A stretch of 34,835 nucleotides of DNA from Porphyromonas levii DSM 23370 (GTDB lineage: Bacteria; Bacteroidota; Bacteroidia; Bacteroidales; Porphyromonadaceae): assembly GCF_000379925.1 (NCBI RefSeq), contig NZ_KB904245.1:1-34835 (forward strand), written 5' to 3'. The notes under the pieces were generated by a model. It saw only the letters and a program-made list of their open reading frames with translations, ran no database searches and was not told where the DNA came from. Shown piece after piece: positions 1-7,845 of this stretch (positions are counted from its first letter, which is position 1; every line of letters begins with the position of its first letter). The position numbers were made by a program, and so were the translations under genes.

Positions 1-553
1 GAGATGATGCGTATTATTGATGAGTACCATACTGAGCATCCGACCTCTGGAGTTGTGCATATGCGTGATATGCTAAGACTGAGAGGTTACTCAGTGAATG
101 AGAAGCGTGTAAGGCGACTTATGCGTAAGATGGGAATCCTGGTGATCTATCCACAGAGGAGCCTCAGTAAGGGTACTGTGCCGAGCTATATACATCCCTA
201 CTTACTTAGAGGGCTTAAGATAGAGCGACCCAATCAGGTATGGTCGACAGATATTTCTTATATCCTTATAGAGAAAGGGTTTATGTACCTCTCTGCAGTT
301 ATAGATGTTTATAGTCGTTTTGTGGTGGGTTGGAAGCTCTCCAATACGCTTTCAGCTAATAATTGCACCGACCTTGTAAAGGAGTGTATAGAGCAGTATG
401 GATGCCCCCGAGACATCAACTCAGACCAAGGCGTACAGTATACGAGCAAGAAGTAGTAGAGCTACTAGAGGAGAAAGGAATAAGGATAAGTATGGATGGG
501 AAAGGACGTTGCAAAGACAATATTTGGATAGAACGCTTCTGGAGAAGCAAGAT
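1..553 (+). pseudogene. IS3-family transposase OrfB, frameshifted and truncated remnant
   Basis: The reading frame is open from the left edge, so the 5' part lies outside the window. It shows an HTH_21-like segment and the start of an rve integrase core: a P-N-Q-V-W-S-T-D-I stretch with the first catalytic Asp, D-V-Y-S-R-F, and N-S-D-Q-G-V-Q-Y-T-S with the second Asp. At about 450 the frame stops (TAG 454-456). The homologous sequence resumes in the -1 frame as E-V-V-E-L-L-E-E and then W-I-E-R-F-W-R-S, which carries the catalytic Glu. A single lost G near 452 explains this. Homology ends at about 549 and the last 40 or so residues of a normal OrfB are missing. No terminal inverted repeat is visible at the junction. 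The element is inactive as it stands. It is the same broad family as the OrfA start at the right edge of the window. Confidence 0.85.
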
Positions 554-583
554 AGGGAAAGTCCCTATTTCGCAATTTATTAG

Positions 584-591
584 TATCTTTG
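584..591 (+). promoter_or_regulatory. Putative -7 box (TAnnTTTG) for the thioredoxin-like gene
   Basis: TATCTTTG matches the Bacteroidetes -7 consensus exactly. No good TTTG is seen 19 bases upstream. It lies about 120 bases before the next start codon, which would give a long leader containing the hairpins at 592-642. An ATAGGGA/TCCCTAT hairpin (552-568) lies just upstream, at the edge of the IS remnant. Confidence 0.45.
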
Positions 592-642
592 CTCCGTTTC
601 GATGACACTCAGAGGAGTGTCACCATGCTCCGAAACTCGGAG
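592..642 (+). promoter_or_regulatory. Structured 5' leader with two alternative folds
   Basis: Two hairpins are seen directly: TGACACTC/GAGTGTCA (603-622, loop AGAG) and CTCCGA/TCGGAG (628-642, loop AAC). The second hairpin's strand can instead pair with CTCCGTTTCG at 592-601 (CTCCG with 638-642, TTTCG with 631-635, two-base bulge), enclosing the first hairpin. The alternatives are mutually exclusive. There is no T-run, so it is not a simple terminator. A regulatory role is inference. Confidence 0.4.
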
Positions 643-712
643 GACTCGCTGCCGTACGGTGCTCTATCAAGGGTATTAGGCGACGAGTAAAGTGGTACTT
701 AAATAGATATTT

Positions 713-1195
713 ATGAGACTAAAGACTATGTTGTTTGGTCTGCTACCCGTGCTCTTACTTTCAGGCAAGAGCTCCACAACGACTCCCGACAAGGGGTTTA
801 ATCCTGGAGAGCAGATACCAAGCATTGTAGTGGAAGGGACGGACATCGGCGGTTCTTTAGCAAGCGAGCCAAAGGCGGTGCTGGTGGTATGGTCGGTTGA
901 AGATGCGACCTCTAGAATGGCCAATACATGGGTAATCAATAACCCTGAACTTCGCAGTGCCAATACTCCTATTTATTCCATCTGTATTGATGGTGATGAT
1001 AAGGATGCCGACTTCTACTCTAAGATCGACGGTAGCAATGCTCCTATTACCCCCATAGGACTGGAGGGAGAGAGCCAGAAGCAAAGAAGCCTAAGGGAAT
1101 TGGCTTCCCGTGGATCCAACAAAGTGTATTATACCTCGTATGGTATGATCGAAAAGGTAATCACTAGTGATGAACTTTTCAAAAAGATTCAATAA
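713..1195 (+). CDS. Thioredoxin-like exported protein (hypothetical)
   Basis: This 160-residue protein has an N-terminal hydrophobic segment (about residues 4-17) and then a domain that reads like the thioredoxin-fold lipoproteins common in Bacteroidales. The cues are G-E-Q-I-P-S (residues 27-32), A-V-L-V-V-W-S-V-E-D-A-T-S-R-M-A-N around residues 55-71, and a C-terminal Y-Y-T-S-Y-G-M-I-E-K-V segment. The usual C-x-x-C is absent, and the strand that normally precedes it is followed by S-V-E-D-A, so redox activity is unlikely. The signal ends L-L-L-S-G-K-S-S: a lipobox would have Cys where Lys is found, so it may be a lipoprotein that lost its lipid anchor or a protein cleaved by signal peptidase I. 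It stands alone and ends at a terminator shared with uvrB. Fold assignment is from memory of the family; function unknown. Confidence 0.7.
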   Translation: MRLKTMLFGLLPVLLLSGKSSTTTPDKGFNPGEQIPSIVVEGTDIGGSLASEPKAVLVVWSVEDATSRMANTWVINNPELRSANTPIYSICIDGDDKDADFYSKIDGSNAPITPIGLEGESQKQRSLRELASRGSNKVYYTSYGMIEKVITSDELFKKIQ

Positions 1196-1200
1196 TAAAA

Positions 1201-1250
1201 GGAGCGGCAAGATGGTCTACTATCCATCTCGTCGCTCCTTTTTCTTTTTT
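1201..1250. terminator. Bidirectional intrinsic terminator
   Basis: The stem GGAGCGGCAAGATGG / CCATCTCGTCGCTCC (1201-1215 and 1224-1238, one mismatch and one wobble) is followed by a T-rich run at 1239-1250. On the other strand it is followed by TTTTATTATT. It separates the converging thioredoxin-like gene and uvrB and should serve both. Confidence 0.9.
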
Positions 1251-1268
1251 CCCCTTGTAGGACTAGCA

Positions 1269-3404
1269 CTACTTCTTAGACTTATTACGCTCATGTGCTG
1301 TACGCTGATGCGCTACGGCGTCTTTCTTCTTCCGTGCCCGAACTTCTTGCTCCGTCACTTGGGTCTCATCGCCAAGCATAGCCTGTAGTTCGAAGAGCTG
1401 ATCTCTATACTGAGCGGCAGAGACAAAGTCGAGCGCCTTGGCAGCTGCCTCCATAGCCTCACGTGTAGATGTTATCTTCTCAGCCAGTGTTTCCTTAGAA
1501 AGGTACTCGAAACCCTTCTCCGCAGCGCGCTGCCTATCGGTCTCTACCCGATACTGACGCACCTCCTTAGGCTCAAAGGTTCCACCCTTACTTGGTCCGG
1601 TTAGCTCTAGGATAGAAGCACTCTTCTTTATGATCTGCTTGGGCACTATTCCATGTAGCTTATTATAGGCGAGCTGTTTCTCTCGCCTGCGAGCGGTCTC
1701 ATCTATAGTCAGCTGCATACTTGGGGTGATTCTATTGGCATACATAATCACCATACCATTCACATTACGTGCAGCTCGTCCGGCCGTCTGGGTTAGCGAC
1801 CTATGATTACGTAGGAAGCCCTCCTTATCTGCGTCTAGTATCGCCACGAGAGACACCTCGGGAAGATCCAATCCTTCACGAAGCAGATTGACGCCCACCA
1901 GCACATCAAAGTCGCCCCTCCTAAGTCCCTCCATAATCTCCACCCTTCGGATGGTGACCACCTCGCTATGGATATATTCCGTACGAATACCCTGCTCTGC
2001 GAGGTGCTCCGAAAGCTCCTCCGCCATGCGCTTAGTGAGCGTGGTCACCAACGTACGCTCCCCCCGCTCTATACGCAGGTGTATCTCATGCACGAGGTCG
2101 TCAATCTGATTCTTCTCGGGGCGCACCTCTATGATAGGGTCGGGTAGACCTGTAGGGCGAATAATCTGCTCTACAATCATGCCGCCACTCTCCTCTAGTT
2201 CGAAATCGGCAGGAGTAGCACTCACATAGATGGTACGATCCGTAAGCGCCTGAAACTCGGGGAACTTCAGTGGTCTATTATCTATAGCGGCAGGAAGACG
2301 GAAGCCATAGTCTACGAGGTTGGTTTTTCTAAACTTATCCCCCTCGTACATACCCCTCACTTGAGGGATAGTCACGTGGCTCTCGTCTATTACGAGCAAG
2401 AAGTCTTTAGGGAAGTAGTCGAGTAGGCAATAGGGTCTTTCGCCTGCAGCACGCCCATCGAAGTAGCGAGAGTAGTTCTCAATACCATTACAATACCCTA
2501 GCTCTTGGAGCATCGTCACATCGTTGGTCACCCTTTCGTACAGCCTTGTTGCCTCCTCGGAGCGTCCCATCTTGTGGAAGAGCTCTACCTGCAGCTCCAA
2601 GTCCGCCTTTATCATCTGTATGGCCCGCTCCGTCTGCTCCTTGGTGGTCACAAATAAATTGGCAGGATAGATCTGCACCTCATCGAGGGCACTCATCTCC
2701 TTCATATCTAGAGGGTTGACACAGCTTATGCGTTCCACCTCATCGCCCCAGAACTCTATTCGGTATGCCATCCCCTCATAGCCCTCCACGGCAGGGAATA
2801 TATCGAGGGTATCTCCCTGATTACGAAAGGTACCAGGCTTAAACTCCGCTCTATCATGTATGTAGTGGGCGTTGACTAGTTTCCGAAGAAATTCATCGCG
2901 CTCTATCTCCTCCCCCACACTGATATCGATACGCTGAGAAGCGTAGTCATGGGGGTTCGCCATACCATAGATACAGCTCACACTAGCAACGACAATGACA
3001 TCCTTGCGCCCCGAAAGGAGAGAGGCGGTGGTCTTGAGGCGCAGCTTCTCTATCTCGTCATTGATAGACATATCCTTCTCGATATACATATCATTGCTAG
3101 GGAGATAGGCTTCGGGCTGGTAGTAGTCGTAGTAACTAACAAAGTACTCTACTGCATTATGGGGGAAGAAGGTCTTAAACTCTCCATAGAGCTGAGCTGC
3201 GAGCGTCTTATTATGGCTCAGTACCAGCGTAGGCATCCCTAACTCCTTCACCACATTTGCCACAGTAAAAGTCTTACCCGACCCTGTCACGCCCAATAGG
3301 GTCTGCTTGTGCTGCCCAGAACGGATACCCTCCACGAGCTGCTTGATCGCCTCGGGCTGATCGCCCATCGGTGCAAATTTAGAAACTAGTTCAAACTCCT
3401 TCAT
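1269..3404 (-). CDS. uvrB: UvrABC excinuclease subunit B
   Basis: UvrB is the helicase-like damage-verification subunit of nucleotide excision repair; UvrA loads it on damaged DNA and it recruits UvrC. The N-terminus has the family signature F-x-P-x-G-D-Q-P (residues 10-17), then Walker A G-V-T-G-S-G-K-T (38-45), and the Tyr-rich beta-hairpin around Y-Y-D-Y-Y-Q-P-E-A-Y (about 91-100) that clamps DNA. These are followed by D-E-S-H (about 340), Y-V-S-A-T-P, the helicase C-terminal motifs (T-Q-T-A-G-R-A-A-R) and a C-terminal UVR domain that binds UvrC. At 711 residues it is somewhat longer than the usual 660-690 because of a basic Lys/Arg/Glu tail of about 35 residues. Start chosen at M-K-E-F-E-L, which fits the family. 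It is a single gene converging on its left neighbour. Very high certainty. Confidence 0.97.
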   Translation of the reverse strand: MKEFELVSKFAPMGDQPEAIKQLVEGIRSGQHKQTLLGVTGSGKTFTVANVVKELGMPTLVLSHNKTLAAQLYGEFKTFFPHNAVEYFVSYYDYYQPEAYLPSNDMYIEKDMSINDEIEKLRLKTTASLLSGRKDVIVVASVSCIYGMANPHDYASQRIDISVGEEIERDEFLRKLVNAHYIHDRAEFKPGTFRNQGDTLDIFPAVEGYEGMAYRIEFWGDEVERISCVNPLDMKEMSALDEVQIYPANLFVTTKEQTERAIQMIKADLELQVELFHKMGRSEEATRLYERVTNDVTMLQELGYCNGIENYSRYFDGRAAGERPYCLLDYFPKDFLLVIDESHVTIPQVRGMYEGDKFRKTNLVDYGFRLPAAIDNRPLKFPEFQALTDRTIYVSATPADFELEESGGMIVEQIIRPTGLPDPIIEVRPEKNQIDDLVHEIHLRIERGERTLVTTLTKRMAEELSEHLAEQGIRTEYIHSEVVTIRRVEIMEGLRRGDFDVLVGVNLLREGLDLPEVSLVAILDADKEGFLRNHRSLTQTAGRAARNVNGMVIMYANRITPSMQLTIDETARRREKQLAYNKLHGIVPKQIIKKSASILELTGPSKGGTFEPKEVRQYRVETDRQRAAEKGFEYLSKETLAEKITSTREAMEAAAKALDFVSAAQYRDQLFELQAMLGDETQVTEQEVRARKKKDAVAHQRTAHERNKSKK

Positions 3405-3410
3405 AGACTA

Positions 3411-3418
3411 CAAAGATA
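3411..3418 (-). promoter_or_regulatory. uvrB -7 box almost abutting the start codon
   Basis: Read on the minus strand this is TATCTTTG, an exact TAnnTTTG match, ending six bases before the uvrB ATG. If it is used, the mRNA would have a leader of about three bases. No convincing TTTG lies 19 bases upstream. Confidence 0.5.
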
Positions 3419-3457
3419 CTATTTTACTTCGGCTCACGGCTTACTTCTTGTGCCCTA

Positions 3458-3497
3458 GAAAAAGGAGGTTATGCAGAGCATGCCTGCATAACCTCCT
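3458..3497 (-). terminator. Intrinsic terminator of the peroxiredoxin gene
   Basis: A perfect 14-bp stem AGGAGGTTATGCAG / CTGCATAACCTCCT (3463-3476 and 3484-3497) with a seven-base loop. On the minus strand it is followed by TTTTT (plus-strand A run 3459-3463). It lies 24 bases past the peroxiredoxin stop. Confidence 0.92.
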
Positions 3498-3521
3498 ACA
3501 CTCTATACTTGTGGGTATAAA

Positions 3522-4229
3522 TTATTTCTTATAGAGTGCCTTATTAATCTGCTCCTCAGAGAGCTGCTTAGTACATAGGTACCAGTCGTAGCACTTAAGG
3601 TCTGCTTCCTTACCCTGCATACGATCTCTAGCTACACCGCAAGAGCCTGCAGTAGGCTGGATAACCTCAGCACCTGGCTGCCAATCTGCTGGAAGAGCTA
3701 CACCGAACTCGTCAGCTACCTGAAGACCCTTGAGTACACGTACAATCTCATCGAAGTTACGACCGAGCGCAGCTGGATAGTAGATAATGGTACGGATCTT
3801 ATCCTGTGGGTCGATGAAGAACACCGCACGGCTTGCCTGAGTGCTATTCTCATTTGGGTGAATCATACCATAGGTCTTAGCAATCTCCATGGTGATATCC
3901 TCTACGAGAGGGAACTCTACCTCGATATCCTTCATCCCATTGAACTCTAGGTCCTTGATGCCACGTAGCCAAGCGATGTGACTATAGAGACCGTCGATAG
4001 AAAGACCTACAAGCTGAGTATTGAGGTCGGCAAACTCCTGCTGCCTCTTGCCGAAGGTCATAAACTCAGTAGTACATACTGGTGTAAAGTCGGCTGGGTG
4101 GCTAAATAGGATCTTCCACTTACCTTGGAAGTCTTCAGGGAAGTTGATCTCGCCCTGAGTAGTTTTTGCATGAAATGATGGTGCCTTATCACCAATCCTT
4201 GGCATTGTATAAACCTTCTCCTGTTCCAT
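3522..4229 (-). CDS. Prx6-type peroxiredoxin (alkyl hydroperoxide/H2O2 reductase)
   Basis: The 235-residue protein reduces hydrogen peroxide and organic peroxides in the cytoplasm. The peroxidatic Cys is Cys52 in D-F-T-P-V-C-T-T-E. The protein is longer than the 2-Cys AhpC type (about 188 aa) and has the extended C-terminal arm of the Prx6 group, with Cys197 and a C-Y-D-W-Y-L-C pair (Cys213 and Cys219). This matches the arrangement in archaeal Prx6-like enzymes such as the Aeropyrum thioredoxin peroxidase, where these Cys residues take part in resolving. No ahpF or thioredoxin partner is adjacent. The gene is divergent from oxyR across a 185-base gap, which points to OxyR control, and it has its own promoter and terminator. 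The name AhpC is avoided because it usually denotes the other subfamily. Confidence 0.93.
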   Translation of the reverse strand: MEQEKVYTMPRIGDKAPSFHAKTTQGEINFPEDFQGKWKILFSHPADFTPVCTTEFMTFGKRQQEFADLNTQLVGLSIDGLYSHIAWLRGIKDLEFNGMKDIEVEFPLVEDITMEIAKTYGMIHPNENSTQASRAVFFIDPQDKIRTIIYYPAALGRNFDEIVRVLKGLQVADEFGVALPADWQPGAEVIQPTAGSCGVARDRMQGKEADLKCYDWYLCTKQLSEEQINKALYKK

Positions 4230-4269
4230 AATTCTTTCTTTTATAGTAGTTATGTTATTAATTACAGCA

Positions 4270-4301
4270 CAAAGGTATCTCTCTTTATTAGGACTACCAA
4301 C
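4270..4301 (-). promoter_or_regulatory. Peroxiredoxin promoter
   Basis: On the minus strand the -7 box TACCTTTG (4270-4277) is an exact TAnnTTTG. A GTTG (4298-4301) lies 20 bases upstream as a near-consensus -33 element. The leader would be about 35 bases. OxyR would be expected to bind near here, in the gap shared with oxyR, but no clear OxyR half-sites were identified. Confidence 0.6.
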
Positions 4302-4366
4302 AGACTGAAGCTATACCATTATAGATAAAAACTATACCCCAACGGCAAGCCCCGTCTACAGCACCT

Positions 4367-4397
4367 TTTGGAGAGATAGGTAAAAGGTGTATATTTG
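4367..4397 (+). promoter_or_regulatory. oxyR promoter, perfect Bacteroidetes consensus
   Basis: TTTG (4367-4370), exactly 19 bases, then TATATTTG (4390-4397). The oxyR ATG follows 17 bases later. This is the cleanest match in the window and supports the Bacteroidetes assignment. Confidence 0.8.
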
Positions 4398-4414
4398 TAT
4401 AAATAAAGATAGAT

Positions 4415-5347
4415 ATGACACTACAACAACTAGAATACCTCCTTGCGCTATCCCGCACGCGACACTTTGGCAGAGCAGCCGAGGAGTGCGACGTAACGCA
4501 GCCCACACTGAGTGCGATGATTTCCAAACTGGAGGACGAACTGGAGGCTAAGCTCTTCGATCGCAAACAAACACCTCTCGGTATCACCCCTATTGGCGAA
4601 GCGGTAGTAGCACAAGCCGAAGTGGTTCTACGCGAGTCAGAGAAACTACTCGGCACCGTCCGCGAGTCGCAAGGCTCTCTCACAGGCACCTTTCATATAG
4701 GCATCCTACCTACCATAGCACCCTACCTACTCCCTCGCTTCTTTCCTCAGATGATGCGAGAGCACCCCGAGCTGGATATAAGGATAACGGAGATGAAGTC
4801 GCCTCGTATCAAAGAAGCGCTTCTCAGAGGTGAAATAGATGCAGGTATCATGGCGGATATCGGGACTACAGATGGGTTTGGGATTACAGCGCTATTCTAC
4901 GAACAGTATTTTGCCTACGTCTCAGAGCGAGATGAGCTATTCAAGGTAAATAGAATCAAAAGTAGCGACCTTGCAGGTAAATCTTTGTGGTTGCTAGAGG
5001 AGGGACACTGTTTCCGTGACCAGCTGGTTCGGTTCTGCCAGATTAAGGAAGCATCAGCAAGCCAAAGAGCTTATCATCTGGGCAGTATAGAGACTTTTAT
5101 GCGCATGGTAGAAGGAGGGCGAGGAGTTACCTTTATACCCGAATTGGCAATAGACCAGCTCTCCCAAGAGCAAAAGCGCCTAGTGCGTCCCTTCGCTATT
5201 CCAGTACCTACCCGAGAGATTATGATGGTCACGCACCCTCACTTTATCCGCACACGCCTTAGGGACTTCTTAGTAGAGAAAATCTGTAAGAGCCTGCCCA
5301 AGGAGATGCTCTCCCCTCATCGCCAAAATAGTGTATTGCTAAGGTAG
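4415..5347 (+). CDS. oxyR: OxyR, LysR-type peroxide sensor
   Basis: LysR-type regulator of 310 residues with an N-terminal winged helix-turn-helix (about 1-60; R-H-F-G-R-A-A-E, T-Q-P-T-L-S) and a periplasmic-binding-like sensor domain. The sensing cysteines are present as G-H-C-F-R-D-Q (Cys199) and R-F-C (Cys208). These are the same residue numbers as in E. coli OxyR, where they form the peroxide-induced disulfide. This raises the call from generic LysR to OxyR. It is divergent from the Prx6-type peroxiredoxin, its likely target. Its last nine bases overlap the end of the convergent fur-family gene, so no terminator separates them and read-through antisense is possible. Confidence 0.95.
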   Translation: MTLQQLEYLLALSRTRHFGRAAEECDVTQPTLSAMISKLEDELEAKLFDRKQTPLGITPIGEAVVAQAEVVLRESEKLLGTVRESQGSLTGTFHIGILPTIAPYLLPRFFPQMMREHPELDIRITEMKSPRIKEALLRGEIDAGIMADIGTTDGFGITALFYEQYFAYVSERDELFKVNRIKSSDLAGKSLWLLEEGHCFRDQLVRFCQIKEASASQRAYHLGSIETFMRMVEGGRGVTFIPELAIDQLSQEQKRLVRPFAIPVPTREIMMVTHPHFIRTRLRDFLVEKICKSLPKEMLSPHRQNSVLLR

Positions 5348-5764
5348 ACGCCACTGTTTCTTATTGCAATGCGGGCATACCCCCTTAATAATGAGGGTAT
5401 AGCCACCTGCCTTGTACCCCTCAGGCAAAAGCAGTTGGCTATAATCCAGCGACAATCCATCGAGGCATATCGTCTCGCCACACACCTCGCACGTGAAGTG
5501 TGCGTGGCTGTGCTCGTGCGACTGATTGACCGCATACTTAGCTATTCCACTACCATCCTGTATCTGATGAATCAATCCCACCCCAAGGAATAGCTGTAGG
5601 TTGCGAAAGATACTACTCTTATCCACCGTTACCAGCTCCGTCTCTAAGTCGTTCAGACTCATCGCAGTGCTTGCCTCCTCCAAGGCTCTATAGAGGAGAT
5701 GGCGCACGGGAGTAATACGCACGCCAAAGTGGTCTAGCAATCTTGTTAGTCTCTCCTTATCCAT
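5339..5764 (-). CDS. Fur-family metal-responsive repressor
   Basis: The 141-residue protein has an N-terminal winged helix (about 1-80; the recognition helix region is S-S-I-F-R-N-L-Q-L-F) and a C-terminal dimerisation domain. The latter has a His-rich strand (H-E-H-S-H-A-H-F) and two Cys pairs, C92-x-x-C95 and C130-x-x-C133, which would form the structural zinc site. It lies 16 bases downstream of the zinc/cadmium ATPase gene in the same direction, so the two are probably one operon and the regulator is likely a zinc or similar heavy-metal sensor rather than an iron Fur. The family alone does not decide between Zur, PerR and Fur. Its 3' end overlaps the oxyR 3' end. Confidence 0.88.
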   Translation of the reverse strand: MDKERLTRLLDHFGVRITPVRHLLYRALEEASTAMSLNDLETELVTVDKSSIFRNLQLFLGVGLIHQIQDGSGIAKYAVNQSHEHSHAHFTCEVCGETICLDGLSLDYSQLLLPEGYKAGGYTLIIKGVCPHCNKKQWRLP

Positions 5765-5780
5765 AGCACTCCTCCATTCC

Positions 5781-7727
5781 TTACACCTTAGACTTATAGG
5801 CGAGCGCTCTCAGGGCATTGAGCACCACGAAGAGTGTCACCCCTACATCGGCAATCACCGCAAGAGTTAGCGAAGCAAACCCAACTACCGCCAGTAGCAT
5901 AACGAGGAACTTAAAGCCGAGGGCAAAGCTAATGTTTTGCACTACAATTTTGTGGGTATAGCGAGAGATATCTATGGCTTGGGGCACCTTCAGGGGGTCA
6001 TCGCTCTGGATAATCACATCGGCAGCCTCTATCGTGGCATCGCTACCCATGCCGCCCATGGCAATACCCACACTACTCAGCTTCATTACTGGAGCATCAT
6101 TGAGCCCGTCGCCTACAAAAGCCACCTTATGCTCGGCTAGTAGCTCCGCCACTGCCTCCATCTTATCGTCTGGCAGTAGTCCACCCCTAGCATCGGCAAT
6201 ACCAACCATTCGGGCAGTCTCTACTACGGCTTCCATCTTGTCCCCTGAGAGCATCACGACATGGGTCGTGCCTGCCGCCCTCAGAGCCTCTACCGCCTCG
6301 GTACTATTAGGCTTAAGCACATCGGAGAGTACCACCTCCGCAACCAATCGTCCGTCTATGGCAAGCAAGATTACGCTTGCACCCCCTACCCCATGGGTAC
6401 TGATGTCATGGCGCTCCAGTAGACGGTCACTCCCCACCAGCAATCGTTTGCCCGACGCACTTACCGCCTGTAGCCCTAAGCCAGGCAACTCCTCTACTTG
6501 CGCTACCTCTGCTGGCTCTACCCCCTCGGCATATCGCTGAATAGCCATCGCCATTGGGTGCGTACTCCGAGCCTCTAGGGCGAGGAGATAACCTAGTGCC
6601 TCTTCGCGTGAGACCCCTTCAAGGAGTCGGAGGTCTTTGACCTCGAAATGTCCCTCGGTGAGTGTACCAGTCTTATCGAAGACTACCGCTTCGACCTTCC
6701 TAAGCTCCTCCAGATGAATAGCCCCCTTCACCAATAGACCGTGCTGGCTCATAGCTCCTAGCCCACAGACATAACTAAGCGGCACACTAATCACCAAGGC
6801 ACAAGGGCAAGAGACAACCAAAAAGACCAATCCCCGATAGAGCCATTCCTGGAATTCGTAAGCCGAACCTAGTACAAGCCAAGGCAATAATACCACGAGC
6901 ACCGCTAAGGCAAACACAATGGGAGTATACACCTTTGCAAATCGGCGGACGAAACGCTCAGTCTTGGGCTTATGCTCGGCAGCTTCCTCCGTCATCTTTA
7001 GTATCTTAGCTAGGGTACTATCTTCATACGGCTTAAGCACCTCAATATCTATCGGCATACGGCTCACCAAGCTTCCTGCCAAGACTTCCTCCCCCGCTTC
7101 TAACTCTACCAGCATACTCTCTCCGGTGAGGGACGATTGATCCAGCACCGCCACCTCACTGAGTAGTCTACCATCCAGCGACACGCGTCTACCAGGTGCC
7201 ACACGTAGGATATCGCCCACGCAAGCATCTGTAGCAAGTATCTCACGGGTTGAGCTTCCCTCTACGAGCTGTACCATATCGTTTCGGACATCCACAAGCT
7301 CGGAGATGTTATGGCGCACCTTACCTACCGCCTTAGCCTCGAGGTACTGACCCAATTGATACAAGAGCATCAGCAAGACAGCTTCATAGTGCTGACCTAT
7401 GGCAAAAGCCCCGACAGAGGCAACCACCATTAGGGTACACTCATTAAAGTAAGACCGCTCGTGGCGTATCAGGCTCCACCCTTCGAGCACTACCGGAAGC
7501 CCTACTGGGAGAAAAGCTATCATTAGAGCAATGCTCTTCAGCCACTCTACCCCCCACCACTCGAAGAAATACGACACCAGCGCAGTCAATAGCAAGATAG
7601 CAACCGAAACGTTGACTCTCCTTAGTCCTTTGGAACTCTCATCATGATTATGGGTAGCTTCAGTGCCACAAGTACTATTACTAGCACAGCCACAAGCACA
7701 GCCGCCACTACAGTTTTTATCACTCAT
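5781..7727 (-). CDS. zntA: Zinc/cadmium/lead-exporting P1B-type ATPase
   Basis: Inner-membrane heavy-metal pump of 648 residues. It has the P-type ATPase motifs in order: actuator T-G-E-S (about 201-204), the transmembrane metal-binding C-P-C (about 307-309, S-C-P-C-A-L-V), phosphorylation loop D-K-T-G-T-L-T (about 351), an H-P pair (T-H-P-M-A), and G-D-G-L-N-D-A-P. Instead of a folded heavy-metal-associated domain, the N-terminus has a short Cys/His-rich tail (C-S-G-G-C-A-C-G-C, then C-G-T and H-N-H). The start is placed at M-S-D-K-N (7727), because a GGAGGA sits just before this ATG; the upstream in-frame ATG (7742) is less likely. It is co-directional with the Fur-family gene downstream. 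Confidence 0.93.
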   Translation of the reverse strand: MSDKNCSGGCACGCASNSTCGTEATHNHDESSKGLRRVNVSVAILLLTALVSYFFEWWGVEWLKSIALMIAFLPVGLPVVLEGWSLIRHERSYFNECTLMVVASVGAFAIGQHYEAVLLMLLYQLGQYLEAKAVGKVRHNISELVDVRNDMVQLVEGSSTREILATDACVGDILRVAPGRRVSLDGRLLSEVAVLDQSSLTGESMLVELEAGEEVLAGSLVSRMPIDIEVLKPYEDSTLAKILKMTEEAAEHKPKTERFVRRFAKVYTPIVFALAVLVVLLPWLVLGSAYEFQEWLYRGLVFLVVSCPCALVISVPLSYVCGLGAMSQHGLLVKGAIHLEELRKVEAVVFDKTGTLTEGHFEVKDLRLLEGVSREEALGYLLALEARSTHPMAMAIQRYAEGVEPAEVAQVEELPGLGLQAVSASGKRLLVGSDRLLERHDISTHGVGGASVILLAIDGRLVAEVVLSDVLKPNSTEAVEALRAAGTTHVVMLSGDKMEAVVETARMVGIADARGGLLPDDKMEAVAELLAEHKVAFVGDGLNDAPVMKLSSVGIAMGGMGSDATIEAADVIIQSDDPLKVPQAIDISRYTHKIVVQNISFALGFKFLVMLLAVVGFASLTLAVIADVGVTLFVVLNALRALAYKSKV

Positions 7728-7755
7728 AAATCCTCCTATCAATATTATCTTTCCA

Positions 7756-7791
7756 CAAAGATAAGGACACTACCTTGCAACTCATTTGCAA
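7756..7791 (-). promoter_or_regulatory. zntA promoter with a TTGCAA dyad operator candidate
   Basis: The minus-strand -7 box TATCTTTG (7756-7763) is an exact consensus match. Directly upstream, covering the -33 region, are two TTGCAA hexamers separated by five bases (7775-7780 and 7786-7791). The hexamer is self-complementary, so the pair is both a direct and an inverted repeat. This is a plausible operator for the Fur-family protein encoded in the same operon; that link is inference. Confidence 0.5.
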
Positions 7792-7845
7792 CTTACTTGC
7801 CACAGAGAACCAACCAGCTAATCTTCCTCCGACTTCCCTAGGACT

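Noticed and set aside
5974-6540. 188-codon Ser/Ala/Thr-rich frame antisense to zntA
   Set aside because: Low-complexity composition is typical of the shadow of a GC-biased membrane protein gene.
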